A DNA stretch of 64,000 bases from Antedon bifida (Eukaryota; Echinodermata; Crinoidea; Comatulida; Antedonidae). This document shows positions 1-10,781 of the stretch, piece after piece; within the stretch, counting starts at the first letter, position 1, and each line of letters opens with the position of its first letter. The stretch lies in assembly GCA_963402885.1 (NCBI GenBank), contig OY727095.1, forward strand, positions 6,639,001 through 6,703,000. The letters run 5' to 3'. The notes below the pieces were generated by a model. It was not told the DNA's origin and did not search any database. It saw only the letters and a list, made by a program, of their open reading frames with translations. A program made the position numbers and the translations under genes.

Positions 1-1123
1 CAATTTCTTTGTGTTTCCTTTAATTATTTCTTCATTTTGAGGAACGTCTAATTAATAAACATATTTATAAATATTACATTAATTAATAGGCTTATTAAAT
101 TAGGCCACTGACGCAAGGACCTGGCCTATAATTATAGTATTATTATTCAATATAAAATAAAAAGGTAAAGTAAATTTAGAATTAGGCCTAGGTTCAAATC
201 AAAGCTAAGTATCTGCTGATTGATTGACAGATGATTGAAACATCGTATTTTTATTTATTTATACATCACAGAAAATGAACCACGTGTATACGTTATATTG
301 CAAATATCCTAGGCCTTGTATTCGCCTAAAACACAAGTCAACCAACACAACACAGTTGCCCAACGGCAGAAGGCCAGTCTGTTCGGTCTACTTACGTCGT
401 TCCTCTTCGACTTGATCGGCCCAACTTTTGCTGTTCATTTTTATCTAAGCAAGTAAAAATATTTCGGTCATTACACAAAATCCTTTATTAAGCATATTAG
501 GTGTATATATTAGTAAATGGATTTTGTAATTTACTTACGTTTAAGCCTACCATATGAACAATATAATCGCCAAAGAAAAAACCATGCGGCTCACTATCTT
601 CCGATCCTTCTTTTCTTCCCCCTCGTTTTAATTATTTTCCCTAATGTCGTAGCGCGTTACAATTGCGTCAGTAATCTTAAGTGTGAACGCAATCCGCCCA
701 ACTTCGGTTTTAATTTACCTGCTGCTGGACTTTATTAAAATGCTGCCCTCTATAATACAGTAAAATAATTCGATTCGTACTACTTTTGCGTTGATTGATT
801 GCGCAACCACCACATGTGCGCGGCGTACATGAATCTGTAATAATATAATGTGGAAACCAATAAAATAATAATAATAATATTTGCAAGTAGACAAAATTCA
901 TAACTATATTTTTTTAGTCAACTTTCATTTTGTGTGTCGGGTTCGTACTTATGGTACAAACTAGGTCTGTCCGTCCTTCAGAGTTCGCCACATGGTCGAT
1001 GAGGAAAGTTTGTTTACTGTTTTTTTTGTTTACTCTGTGTTTTTATATAAAAACAAATCCAGTATGGACCAGTCGTGATAATTATAACAACTGGTCACTG
1101 TTGTTGGTTGTTAATTCATTTAA
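1..1123. other. 5' flank of FOXRED1, no gene seen
   Basis: AT-rich sequence with no recognisable protein family in any frame; the short open frames here (for example 517-738) look like chance. Several AGGCCTA-type words occur. The FOXRED1 promoter and 5' UTR must lie within it, but no TATA box or initiator stands out. Confidence 0.6.
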
Positions 1124-4100
1124 ATGGCCACTATTCGGCTATTTCCAAGACTATTTGGTAATGCAGTAGAACAAACGATAAGCATAAGGTTGCGTAAACA
1201 TGTATCCGGTTCTTTTATCGGTTCTAGGCACCATAATTGTCTAGGCCTAACAAGGACGAGGAATCTGAACACTGACTCGCCGCATAGAAATCGACCTCCC
1301 CCTGATGTGGACGTTGTGGTTATCGGTGGTGCGGTGATGGGGTCTAGCATAGCATACTTTTTAAAGAAACACAATTATAACATGTCTGTTCTGGTTGTTG
1401 AGAAAGATTCACAGGTTTGTGTATTTTATTTGAATGTTTAAATTTATTGCAGGACAGGAACTTATTCCCGGCCTAGGCCTAGGCCTATATTGAATTGTCC
1501 CCTCACCCCTACTAAAATTGTTTGTTCATTTTAATGTCACATAATTAACTTTGACAACAAATTTGATCGAAAAAAAAATTATTTACCTGAAAAAATGTAA
1601 TTTCTTAAAGCAAAAAGTACCGAAATTGTCAATCAGACAATAGAAAGAATATCAATAGCTTTTGGTTACAATTAACAGTTTCTTTTGTCTTTTTATAATA
1701 AGTGAAGTAATTTTTTTTTCTTCAGTTTTTTCCCTACAGAAGAAGTGAATAACTTGTTTGAAGCTGCAAAATGGCCTATTCAAAGTCTGATTTTATTAAT
1801 CTTCATTTTTCATGTTTTTGGGGACAATACATCTTTAATATTTTATTTACCATCTGTTTAATATTCTAATCAAGTCTATAGACTATATGAAAATTACTAA
1901 TGTCTTCTCATAGAGGTATGAAAAACCATCCTTTAAAATCTTATGAAAATCTGGCAAAAACTTGTTGAGTAATCCTTTTAAAGCTCTACACTATTAAACT
2001 TTATGTGTCAAAAAAGTATGATATGTGCCCAAATATGGTAGTGGAATGCCCAAATATGTTAGTGATATGTTCTTATTTCCATATGACATGTGGGCACATC
2101 ACATTTTTTTTGTCACATGTTTGATAGTGTAGACAGAACTTAACTAACAAATAAAGAAACACACACTCACACCTGATCGACCTCTCGGAGGTAACAAAAG
2201 ATTGTACTTAAATTCTCTACCTACCAATCTCCTTGTCTTGCACAATAAACAGTCTGCATTGATTAACCACAAGGGGCCTTGATTTCTAAATATTGACTTC
2301 TTTTATACAATAGCTTCTTTCCCCTTCATAAGTTTGACAAGTACAGTAGCTTTTGTCAATTTAATTTGTATTGAAATAAAGGTCAGACTTACTTTAATCA
2401 AACTTGTCCAAGAGTAACTCATAACCTTTTTTTGCACCAAACCAAGTTAAAAGATCTTTAATAATCCAAAAATCAAAATTATTTCCCTATACCTTTTCAA
2501 CAAAATTGTAACATTTTCAGAATTTTTATAAATGCTATAATTCACTAAATCTCTGCGTATCTGTCCGGCTTTATTCAGAGACTAGTATTCAAACTTGGTA
2601 TAAGAAAAGACGATCTTGCAATCTTTAGGTCGTTAAAGGTCAAATCTCAAAACTCTTGAATTTCTCCAATCACACTCTGGTATACTTGCTAGTACAGTAG
2701 TATGAATGTCTACACTATCAAACTAGTTTGAAAAAAAAAAGTGTGAGGTGCCCAAATATGATAGTGATATAACCAAATACGGTAGTGATATGACATCATC
2801 ATGTCTATATATGGGCACATCACATTTTGTTGTCACATAAAGTGTAGACTGAGCTTTACCCATTTGTTTTAGTACACTAGGTGTGCAAGCACACTGGCAG
2901 CTGGTGGCATACGTCAACAGTTTTCAAATGCAGAGAACATACAGATGTCAATGTATAGTGCTGAGTTCTTGCATAATATTAAAGAGAATTTGTGTGTGGC
3001 GGATGAAGACCCACCAGACGTTCAGTTCAATGAGCATGGCTACTTGTTTCTTGCCACGGAACGAGGGGCACATATCCTGCAGGAAAATCACAACATACAA
3101 AGGTCAGCAAGTAAGGTCGGATTCAAATTACAAAGGCAGACTATCAACTGTCATGATAATTTGTGTCATCTCCCCATAACGTTTTTGATAAATTCATTCT
3201 ATATTATGTGAAATAATGCATTTTATATTATAAATAGCACATATTATCATAGCACCGTATACTTTTGACATGGTTTCATAAAACCTTGTGATATTCTATT
3301 TTTTTCTCTCCAAATTTCGAGGTCTGCAAAGGATATATTCTCCCTGTACTACGTCTCTCATGAAAGGGTGTCAAAGTTCATGCCTCTTTTTACTCCACTC
3401 CCTAAGCCTCAAATGAGACTTTATTCATTTATATGCTGGCTGAATTATAGTTTTTTCATCCTATATTTTCTTACTTTTGTGTACAAAATAATAAAAAAAT
3501 GAAATGTAATTATACATTTAGTATTATGGACTAAATCTCTGTCTACACTTATAAAAATAAAATATATGGGCACATCACATTTTTTGTCACATAAAGCTTG
3601 ATAGTGTAGACAGAGCTTTTGATGAGACTTTCTGTCTGATACATGAATTTCATTTCATTTCATTTCATTTATTTCACTATCATCATCGCAGCCTTAGCTG
3701 AATTACAAAGATATTTACATTTTCTCAATATTAAAATTTGTATAAAAGTATAAAACCAATGATAATTATATATAAAAAAGGAGGCAATTTACACAAGAAA
3801 TACAATACAGGAACATTCAACAAGTTTAGCATTAAAATATTAAAATAGAAAAAAAAACACCAAAAAGGACCAATAAGAATTGCATAGCCTTGAACTTTTG
3901 CCAGTACAGTATTATATTATTATAAATAAACTGATTGTGTGAAATTTATTTGCACATTTCAGGGAATTAGGAGCAAAAGTTGAGTTGTTATCACCAACAA
4001 TGCTTAAAGAAAGGCACCCATGGATCAACACAGACGATATAGCGCTTGCCTCATATGGTATGTCACTGACAGCTACTGATCATAAATGGGCTCTCTGAAA

Positions 4101-6391
4101 GGTCACCCAGTATAAAAAATAAGGAAAGCTAAAAAGTATTAACCTAAAAACTACCAATCCATCCACAAGACAGACAGAGCTTTAGAAAGTAAAATGTAAA
4201 GTGAATTTGATAATTTTTGTTGTAGGTTATGAGAATGAAGGTTGGTTTGATCCGTGGTCATTGCTGTCCGCCTTTCGTAAAAAAGCTATTTCCCTCGGAG
4301 CTAAATACGTCGATGGTGAGGTCAGCGGGTTTCAGTATAGTGAGGTGAAGCCAAATGAAAGTATGGCATATGGAGGGTGCGGTCGTAGGATCACTGGAGT
4401 CAAGGTGAGTGCAATTGCTACATATTACTATTTTTTGTGAACAATTTCCCATCTCACCCGATTCCCAGTGCTGTATCTTTACATACTATTTCCGAAGTAT
4501 CATTGGAATATTTGGTAATACAGCATCTCATTTATATCACATGTGGTGCCTGTATCATGTTAGGTTAAGGGTTAGGCTAATACTAGATACATGTGAAACA
4601 CATGTGATGTTGTATTACCAAATATTCCTGTGATACTTAGGAAATAGATATTGTACGAAGAATGGGCTGTCCATTTTATTTTGAACTGTGACTTTTTTGT
4701 AGGTTCGCATGTTAAAAAGTCCAGAAACAAATGTTGTAAATTGTTCATATGTTGTCATGGCCGCTGGTCCTACCTCAAATGAAGTTGGAATGTTGGCGGA
4801 CATCGGATGCGGCCCTGCTGATGGTTTATTGGATTTAATGATCCCAGTGGAACCACGAAAACGCTATATCTATGTGTGCCATGCTCCAGAGGGCCCTACT
4901 TTAGATTGTCCATTTGTTATAATGCCGGATGGATCTTATTTCCGACGGGAAGGATTCGGAGGAATGTATATAGCGGGAAAAAGTCCTCCAGAGGTAATGT
5001 TCTGTCATTATCTAACCGTTGATAAATACCGTATTATTCAAATAAACACCTCCCTCGAATAAAGCCCCCATAGAACATCATTTTGAATAAATTCCCCCCC
5101 CCCCCCCAACAAAGAATAAATGCCCCCCCCCCCCCCCATAAATGAACAATCCCCCACTCGACTGTTATGAATGAATTGCATATATAACGTACACATAAAA
5201 GTGATATTCAGTAATGGGACTAATCACGATCATTTTAATTTAATTTATTTGTCTCAAAAACAAGGACAGTTACAAAGTTACAACAATAAAAATCCAAACT
5301 GTCTCTTGTGTTGCACCCATGTCGTGGGAACCAAGTCTCGGCCTGGTCCAAAACGTCTGGTTTGCGCCTTCACAAAATTAACACATGCACAATGCTTAAT
5401 ATTCTTTTTAATATTAACAACAGGATCAGGAGCCTAGCTGTGAAGACTTGTCAGTTGATTATGAATGGTTTAACGATCAGATTTGGCCGTATCTGGCCAA
5501 TCGGGTTAAAGCATTTGAATGTCTTAAAGTAAGTATGCTTTTCATTTGTATTGGATGAATGTTAAATATTTGATAGTCTAAATCCATGCTTAAAGATGTA
5601 TTGTCCCCCTGAAAGAAATAATTTTGTTGTTTAATATGCAATTTTAATGTCACATAATAGTTATGTTTAAAAAAAAAAAAATAAATAAAAGGATACCAAT
5701 GGAAGCTACTAAGCTTTTTGGCTATCCTTGAAAATCTGTTATAAATGTATTTATTTGTAATGTCAGTAATTTATGTTATCACTTTGTATATATTTTTTAT
5801 GATGATTTTCCTAATAAAATCAAATCATCCACTTTGACCAAAAATTGGATTAAAAAAAAAATCTATTTACCTGAAAAAAATGTAATTTAAAGCAAAAAAT
5901 AGTCAAATTGGCTGCCAGCCAATGGGTTCTTGGTTGAATTTAACCATAAATAATAAGTGCAAGCATTCATTTTTTTTCTACAAAATAACCTATTCAAAGT
6001 CTTATTTAAAATTAATCTTCATTTTGTTTTTGGGGGACAATACATCTTTAAGTTTACAACTTATAGTATGAATGCTTTGTAGGGTTTCACAGAAAATAAA
6101 GTTAATTAAACATGGAATCTTCATTCTTTTGCACAGATTAAAAATGCTTGGGCAGGATATTATGATTACAATACTTTTGACCAAAATGGTATTATTGGTT
6201 ATCACCCAGCTTACCCGAATCTGGTGGTAGCAACAGGGTTTAGCGGTCATGGCATCCAACAGTCTCCGGCCGTTGGTCAAGCGGTTACAGAACTTATAAT
6301 AAATGGCTGCACGGTTTCCATAGATTTAACTAAAATGGGCTTTGACAGACTATGGGATGGTACACCGTTAATAGAAAAAAATGTAATATGA
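1124..6391 (+). CDS. FOXRED1: FAD-dependent oxidoreductase domain-containing protein 1 (mitochondrial complex I assembly factor)
   Basis: Seven exons: 1124-1414, 2873-3102, 3963-4057, 4226-4404, 4703-4993, 5424-5528, 6137-6391. All introns are GT-AG and in phase, giving 481 aa (human FOXRED1 is 486). Seen: an Arg-rich N terminus that could be a mitochondrial presequence, then a Rossmann dinucleotide-binding motif VVIGGAVMGSS at residues 65-75. The GGIRQQFS block follows in exon 2, and the conserved AWAGYYDYNTFDQNG and ATGFSGHG blocks lie in the last exon. Known for the family: DAO-type FAD flavoprotein of mitochondria that helps assemble the mid-size complex I intermediate. The start ATG at 1124 is the first in frame and fits the family's length. 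Exon 6 has a tandem acceptor: the AG before 5430 would drop two residues (Asp-Gln). Introns 1, 2, 4 and 6 carry MITEs, and one MITE ends 16 bp upstream of exon 2. No frame damage, so the gene looks functional. Confidence 0.95.
1488..1838. mobile_element. Diverged MITE, family with TTAAAGATGTATTGTCCCC ends
   Basis: Lies in FOXRED1 intron 1. The right end reads GGGGACAATACATCTTTAA, the inverse of the clear left end of the copy at 5590. Its left end is degraded (AATTGTCCCCTC). The body shares long stretches with the copies in FOXRED1 intron 6 and a VPS52 intron, such as AATTTTAATGTCACATAAT-like and AAAATGGCCTATTCAAAGT-like blocks. The left boundary is approximate. Confidence 0.6.
1981..2141. mobile_element. 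MITE of the AAGCTCTGTCTACACTATC family (family A)
   Basis: In FOXRED1 intron 1. It starts AAGCTCTACACTATTAAAC and ends GATAGTGTAGACAGAACTT, so the ends are inverted repeats. The middle holds the family's CCAAATATGGTAGTG motif (two copies) and the GGGCACATCACATTTTTTTGTCAC block. It has no coding capacity. Confidence 0.8.
2708..2856. mobile_element. MITE family A, abutting the FOXRED1 exon 2 acceptor
   Basis: Terminal inverted repeats TGTCTACACTATCAAACT and AGTGTAGACTGAGCTT enclose two CCAAATA(T/C)GRTAGTGATAT units, the CATCATGTCTATATATGGGC block and a GTCACATAAAGT block. The right end is 16 bp before exon 2, so the polypyrimidine tract lies immediately after the element. Confidence 0.85.
3536..3620. 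mobile_element. MITE family A, internally deleted copy
   Basis: FOXRED1 intron 2. It keeps CTCTGTCTACACTTATAAA at the left and the ATATGGGCACATCACATTTTTTGTCAC right half ending TAGTGTAGACAGAGCTT. The central tandem units are missing. Confidence 0.75.
3640..3676. repeat. (TTTCA)n microsatellite
   Basis: About six tandem copies of TTTCA/ATTTC in FOXRED1 intron 2. Confidence 0.8.
4485..4646. mobile_element. MITE with CTATTTCC...GGAAATAG ends
   Basis: In FOXRED1 intron 4. The left arm CTATTTCCGAAGTATCA then GGAATATTTGGTAATACA is mirrored at the right by TGTATTACCAAATATTCC then TGATACTTAGGAAATAG. Arms are about 40 bp and the core is unique. It has no coding capacity, which suggests a non-autonomous DNA transposon; the superfamily is not identifiable here. 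Confidence 0.75.
5085..5150 (+). repeat. Poly-C low-complexity tract
   Basis: Two runs of 14-15 C separated by an AACAAAGAATAAATG-like spacer in FOXRED1 intron 5. Related GAATAAA-plus-C-run units around it suggest a degenerate tandem of roughly 40 bp. Confidence 0.7.
5590..6051. mobile_element. MITE of the TTAAAGATGTATTGTCCCC family
   Basis: Fills most of FOXRED1 intron 6. It starts TTAAAGATGTATTGTCCCC and ends GGGGACAATACATCTTTAA, matching inverted repeats of 19 bp. The body is A/T-rich with no open frame, and related copies lie at 1488 and about 13836. The TTAA at both outer ends may be the target duplication, but this is not proven. Confidence 0.8.
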
Positions 6392-6499
6392 CAAAATAAT
6401 ATCAATATTATTATAGCACACAATATTTTTGCAGTTGAGTAAATACAGACAAAGATTATTGTTTGTGTTTAGCAGGGTTATAGATTTAGGTGTTAATTT

Positions 6500-6810
6500 T
6501 GACACCATTATTTAATAATAATAATATAACAATTTATATAGCGCACATATCCACTAAAAGTGCTCAAGGCGCTAATCACAACACTATTTGTTTATGCTTC
6601 ATTAATACCATATGCCTCAGCAAAAAGGTATGATTTTAATGATTTTTTAAAAGAATTAATTGTATGGCAATGCCTAATCCATTCAGGAATATCATTCCAC
6701 AGATGCGGAGCATTAATAGAAAAAGCACGATCTCCAAATTTGTATGCAGTTGAAAAAATAATGTGTATACAGTTTTTTAAATATATATAATTCCAAAGGC
6801 AAATTGACAA
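6500..6810 (-). mobile_element. 5'-truncated non-LTR retrotransposon: end of reverse-transcriptase ORF plus 3' tail
   Basis: Minus-strand translation of 6592-6810 contains YKFGDRAFSINAPHLWNDIP, EWIRHCHTINSFKKSLKSYL. This is the typical C-terminal end of ORF2 in CR1/L2/Jockey-type LINEs (pattern F-G-x-R-A-F-S ... P-x-L-W-N-x-I-P ... S-F-K-x-x-L-K). Downstream on the same strand come AGCGCCTTGAGCACTTTTAG, a GTGCGCTATATAAAT block and a (TTA/TAT)n microsatellite tail, as expected for the 3' end. Only the last 70 or so codons remain, so it is dead. The exact clade cannot be set from this fragment. Confidence 0.8.
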
Positions 6811-6867
6811 TGGTGTGGGGTATCAGTGGCTGGATATCGAGAGATATACAATAATAAATATATTATT

Positions 6868-8041
6868 GGTTATCCGCACTTGGCGGATAACCCTTTGTTA
6901 TTGTCAGGATCTTTTTTTTTTTTTTTTTTTTTCTCTTTTTTTTTCTATTTTCTTCTTTCTTTTCACGAATTTTGTTGCACGCATATCTCTAATTATGGCC
7001 AACATAAGATTGTGTAACTTTGTCATAATATTGACCTGTAGCGGTAGATGTGCAGGACGTTTAGTTTTTTTACTTTAGAGTCGCGCAACGTGACTTACGC
7101 GCCATTTTATGAATTTCAATGATTGATCATAGATTAAAAACTAGAAGTCATTTTGTTTTGAAACTTAGTGAATATTTAAGTCATATCAAGCGCAAACTTT
7201 CTATGGATTAAAAATGGCATGTTTCACAGGAAGTTACGCGCGTTTAAAATTTCAAAATGCGAAAAATCAATTTCTAATCAACTTTCTACGCGTTTTAATG
7301 GCATTTTAAGCATGTCAAAAATTCCCACACGCGCGCAATTTTTTTACGCGTGCGTGCGCACTTAGCGCAAAAACACCTTTTTTTTGCTTAATTTTTGTTT
7401 TTCCAGCCTTTTCTAGTAATTTTACCAACTTTTAAACAATTTTGACTTAAAATTATGTCATACGAGCTCGTAGAATTGGACAATTCGCGCGCGTTTTTGA
7501 TAAAAAAGTTAAAAAATTCGTGAAAATTATGCCTTTTTTAAAAAAAGTCATAGATTCTAAACTACGTGGTGAAATTTTTTTAAATTACAGATTCTGGAAG
7601 TTGATAAGTTTTAGATATTGAATAATGAATCGATATGGCTAACCGGACATTGTGACGTCATCGTATGGCCACTCGAATGTAAAATATAGGATTTTTGTCT
7701 CTTTCGTCATAGCTCATCACATTTAATAGAGCGCATCTCCAATTATCCGTATTCTATTGCCCTCCATTTTTTTATATTGTCTAGGTCAATCAATTATCTT
7801 TCACATGATTTACCATTTTTAAAATTGCGATGACGTCATCATGGTCAAAAGCGTCATTAACTTTGGTCACTAAATTTTCACCTATTCTGAACTGTATGTA
7901 GTATGTATACAGTATATAGTGTATATACTTTGACGTGACGCAAAATAGAGAGCGCACTAACATTTTTTTCAATAGCATAATCGTTCTGTGCGTAATATTC
8001 TAACGTATGACGTGCACGTGGCTTTTGGGCTGCGGATAACC
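6868..8041. mobile_element. Non-autonomous element with GGTTATCCGC ends
   Basis: Begins GGTTATCCGC and ends GCGGATAACC. The first 25 bases form their own hairpin (GGTTATCCGC, 5-base loop, GCGGATAACC). The body is AT-rich with ACGCGCG-type words and two TGACGTCA-like sites (near 7657 and 7838), and has no coding frame. A related 5' piece is at 41535. The class is not certain: terminal inverted repeats suggest a DNA transposon, but a hairpin next to the end also occurs in other element types. Confidence 0.6.
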
Positions 8042-8356
8042 TAACTCGTTACTTGGGTAACAAAAAGAAAAATGAAATTTGCATGCTGTAAATTTTAATT
8101 AAAAAAGATATCTATAAATGGTAAATGTTACCATGGCAGTGCTGCAACTTTATGGGGGAGGGGGTGAATGTGGTGGAGCCATTCAGTATTAACAGATTTT
8201 GTCCTCAATGGTTGGCAGAACTCGCATAATGGGGCAAATACAAAATGCAGTTGATTCTCAGGTGTGTGTGCACAGCGATGTGTACTGTAAGGCTTAGTAA
8301 AAATGTATAAGGTCTAGTAACAATGTATAAACAATGTCATAAAACTAATAACTAGA

Positions 8357-9933
8357 ATTTAATTCGTCACTTTGACGAATTATAGGTGATCATTTTTATC
8401 ATTTTACTGAAATTAATTTTTTTTAAACATGCACGTACGTTAACATACGATCGGAAAATGTTGATGTATGCCATCCTATTATATGCTTATAGTGCTGAGT
8501 TGTGCCTATACGCCATATACAATATGTACAGTATATACTGTATATCTATATACAGTGTAGCATAGGTGAAATTACGGGACACACATGTTCTAATTTTTTG
8601 GCATGATGACGTTATCAAACTAAACTTTAAGATGACAATTTCGAAAGATAATTAATTGAGCAAAAAAATATAAGATTTGGAAAAAAATTTGGCACGTAGA
8701 AGCGCTGTGCGCGCTCTTTGAATTGTGTATAACTTTGACGAAAAATATGAAAAAACTACTTTTTCACTTCAACTGGCCATATGTTAACGTCACAACATCC
8801 GATAGGCTTAATTTTTATATGAATTAATATCTACATTTCATCAGCTTTCATAATAAATTATAATCATCAAGGTAACCTTCAATTCTGAAGAGCTGTAAGA
8901 TATTCAAATTTACTGCGAAGGTGAAATTACACGGCCTACGTTATTCAAGTTTTTACGCGTGATGACGTCATTAAAATGAAGATAGTGTCAACTCATGATA
9001 AAGATAATTAATTAAGCAAGCACATACTGAAAGTTGTGCGAAATTCGAGCACACATAACCAAGATGCGCTCTGTTGAATGTGATAATCTACACAAAAAGA
9101 TAACAAATCCTAATTTTTAAATTCAAGTGGCCATTTGATGACGTCAAAACATTTTGTACGTAAAATGTGTACATGAATTCATATCTACAACTCAATGGCT
9201 TCCAGAATAAGTTAAAAAAATCGGGGGTCATCTTGCATTCTGAAGAATTATTTTCATTTTAAAAAAGACCTATTTTTCACCATTTTCAGAACTTTTGTAA
9301 AATTAATGTGCGCATTTTGTCATTTTTAACGTGCTCGTATAGCGTTATTTTAAGTCGGAACTGACTCAAATTTGGTGAATGTACTAAGGATGGTGAGTAG
9401 AATGAGATTTGTAAAAAAAATTCTGTTTTTTACGCTTTTTAAGTATCGCGCGCGCAAAAACGCATTTTTGCGCAGTAATTTTTTGAAACACGCAAATGGC
9501 CTAATTCATGCTCTAAATTGATCAAAACTTAATTTTGAGCGTTTTAAATTTTTAACGCGCGATATCACGCGCATGAACCTACGTGCGCGTGCGTTTTTAT
9601 TTGCTAATATTTTTACCCTTGATCTGAAGTTTACGTGTAGTGAATTTCATTAATATGTGATAATGAATTATGGAGATATGATTGATAATGTGATTTCGCA
9701 AAATGGCGTATAAATGTCGTCACGGATGAGTGATCACGCTGGAAAGCTTATTAGGATTAAGTTATATTATTTGAAAGATATTCTGAAATTTTTGTAATCA
9801 TTGACATTAAACTTTTTGAGATAATTGTTACACAAAATAGTGTACAGAAACAATAAAAAGAAAAAAAAAAATAATAATAAAGATTTTATACAATAACAAT
9901 AGGTGATCATTTTATTCTAAATGATCACCTAAA
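8357..9933. mobile_element. Second large non-autonomous element with TAGGTGATCATTTT ends
   Basis: Opens with a hairpin AATTCGTCA-ctt-TGACGAATT followed by ATAGGTGATCATTTT. It closes with TAGGTGATCATTTT directly followed by its inverse AAATGATCACCTA. Inside are TGACGTCA-like sites (near 8940 and 9140), ACGCGCG words and no open frame of note. The structure parallels the element at 6868, and both may belong to one structural type. Confidence 0.5.
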
Positions 9934-10628
9934 AAAGCAAAAAAACATTCACTAATCTGGGATTTTATTTACTGAATACAATAGAATTGAAATATATAAC
10001 AATAAATACATAATTATACATAATATTAGCACATTTATACCATCATTTTCTGTATACAAACTACTGTACCATAGAATCAATAGTCAATCAATTGATTTAA
10101 ACGTTGACATATACAACTTTGTATTTTTCCAAACTGAATGGATCTGGTGAAGTTTACTGCAGACAATTTTAATATCATTTTATGGATTTCTAGCTTAATG
10201 GTTTTGAGCATATGGGTATGTACAGTATATTTATTTGCGTGTACATCAATTTCTGGTCTTGCACAGCAAATCAGAACTTAGGAATGTTCATGATGAGTGC
10301 GCCGTCTATGTATCGAGTAATAAGAAATTTGAGGGGTTTAGTTGAGAAGTGTGATGTAATTTGGTGAAGAAATACCTAATTCATTTAAAAGTAGAGATAA
10401 ATTTGCGAGGTGAGGTTTGTACAGTATGTTGACTTTCAAAATCCCAGGTAATGAAGTATTGTGTATTGGTGTATTTTCTATTGATTTTGATTTTACGATC
10501 ATTCGGGAAACATAGTATAAATTAGCCATTAGGAATTCAACCCACAAAACCCAAAAAATTTCACTTTACAAAATTCGAGTTTTTGTTGTTGTTTTACCTT
10601 CTACCTGTTGGAATGTGAATTATTGGTA

Positions 10629-10767
10629 AAGCTCTCTCTATACTACTACTATACTTTATGTGACATAAAAAAAGGGTGATATGGTAGTGATATATCACCA
10701 TCATGACCACATATGGGCGCATCACATTTTTTTTGTCACATAAAGTTTGATAGTGTAGACAGAGCTT
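10629..10767. mobile_element. MITE family A, just downstream of VPS52
   Basis: Starts AAGCTCTCTCTATACTACTA and ends TTTGATAGTGTAGACAGAGC-TT. It keeps one GATATGGTAGTGATAT unit and the GGGCGCATCACATTTTTTTT block. It ends 15 bp from the VPS52 stop codon, so it would be transcribed in that gene's 3' UTR. Confidence 0.85.
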
Positions 10768-10781
10768 AAAGGGTGTGTTCA

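Larger units (their letters stand above)
6392..10781. other. Gene-free interval between the convergent FOXRED1 and VPS52 genes, filled with mobile elements
   Basis: No family could be recognised apart from the LINE C-terminal fragment. It holds that fragment, two long elements with end hairpins, and one family A MITE. The remaining sequence is AT-rich and includes palindromic TATACAGTATATA-type stretches near 7905 and 8525. Confidence 0.7.

Noticed and set aside
1120-6280. Minus-strand short frames across FOXRED1
   Set aside because: Shadows of FOXRED1 exons in antisense; no family features.
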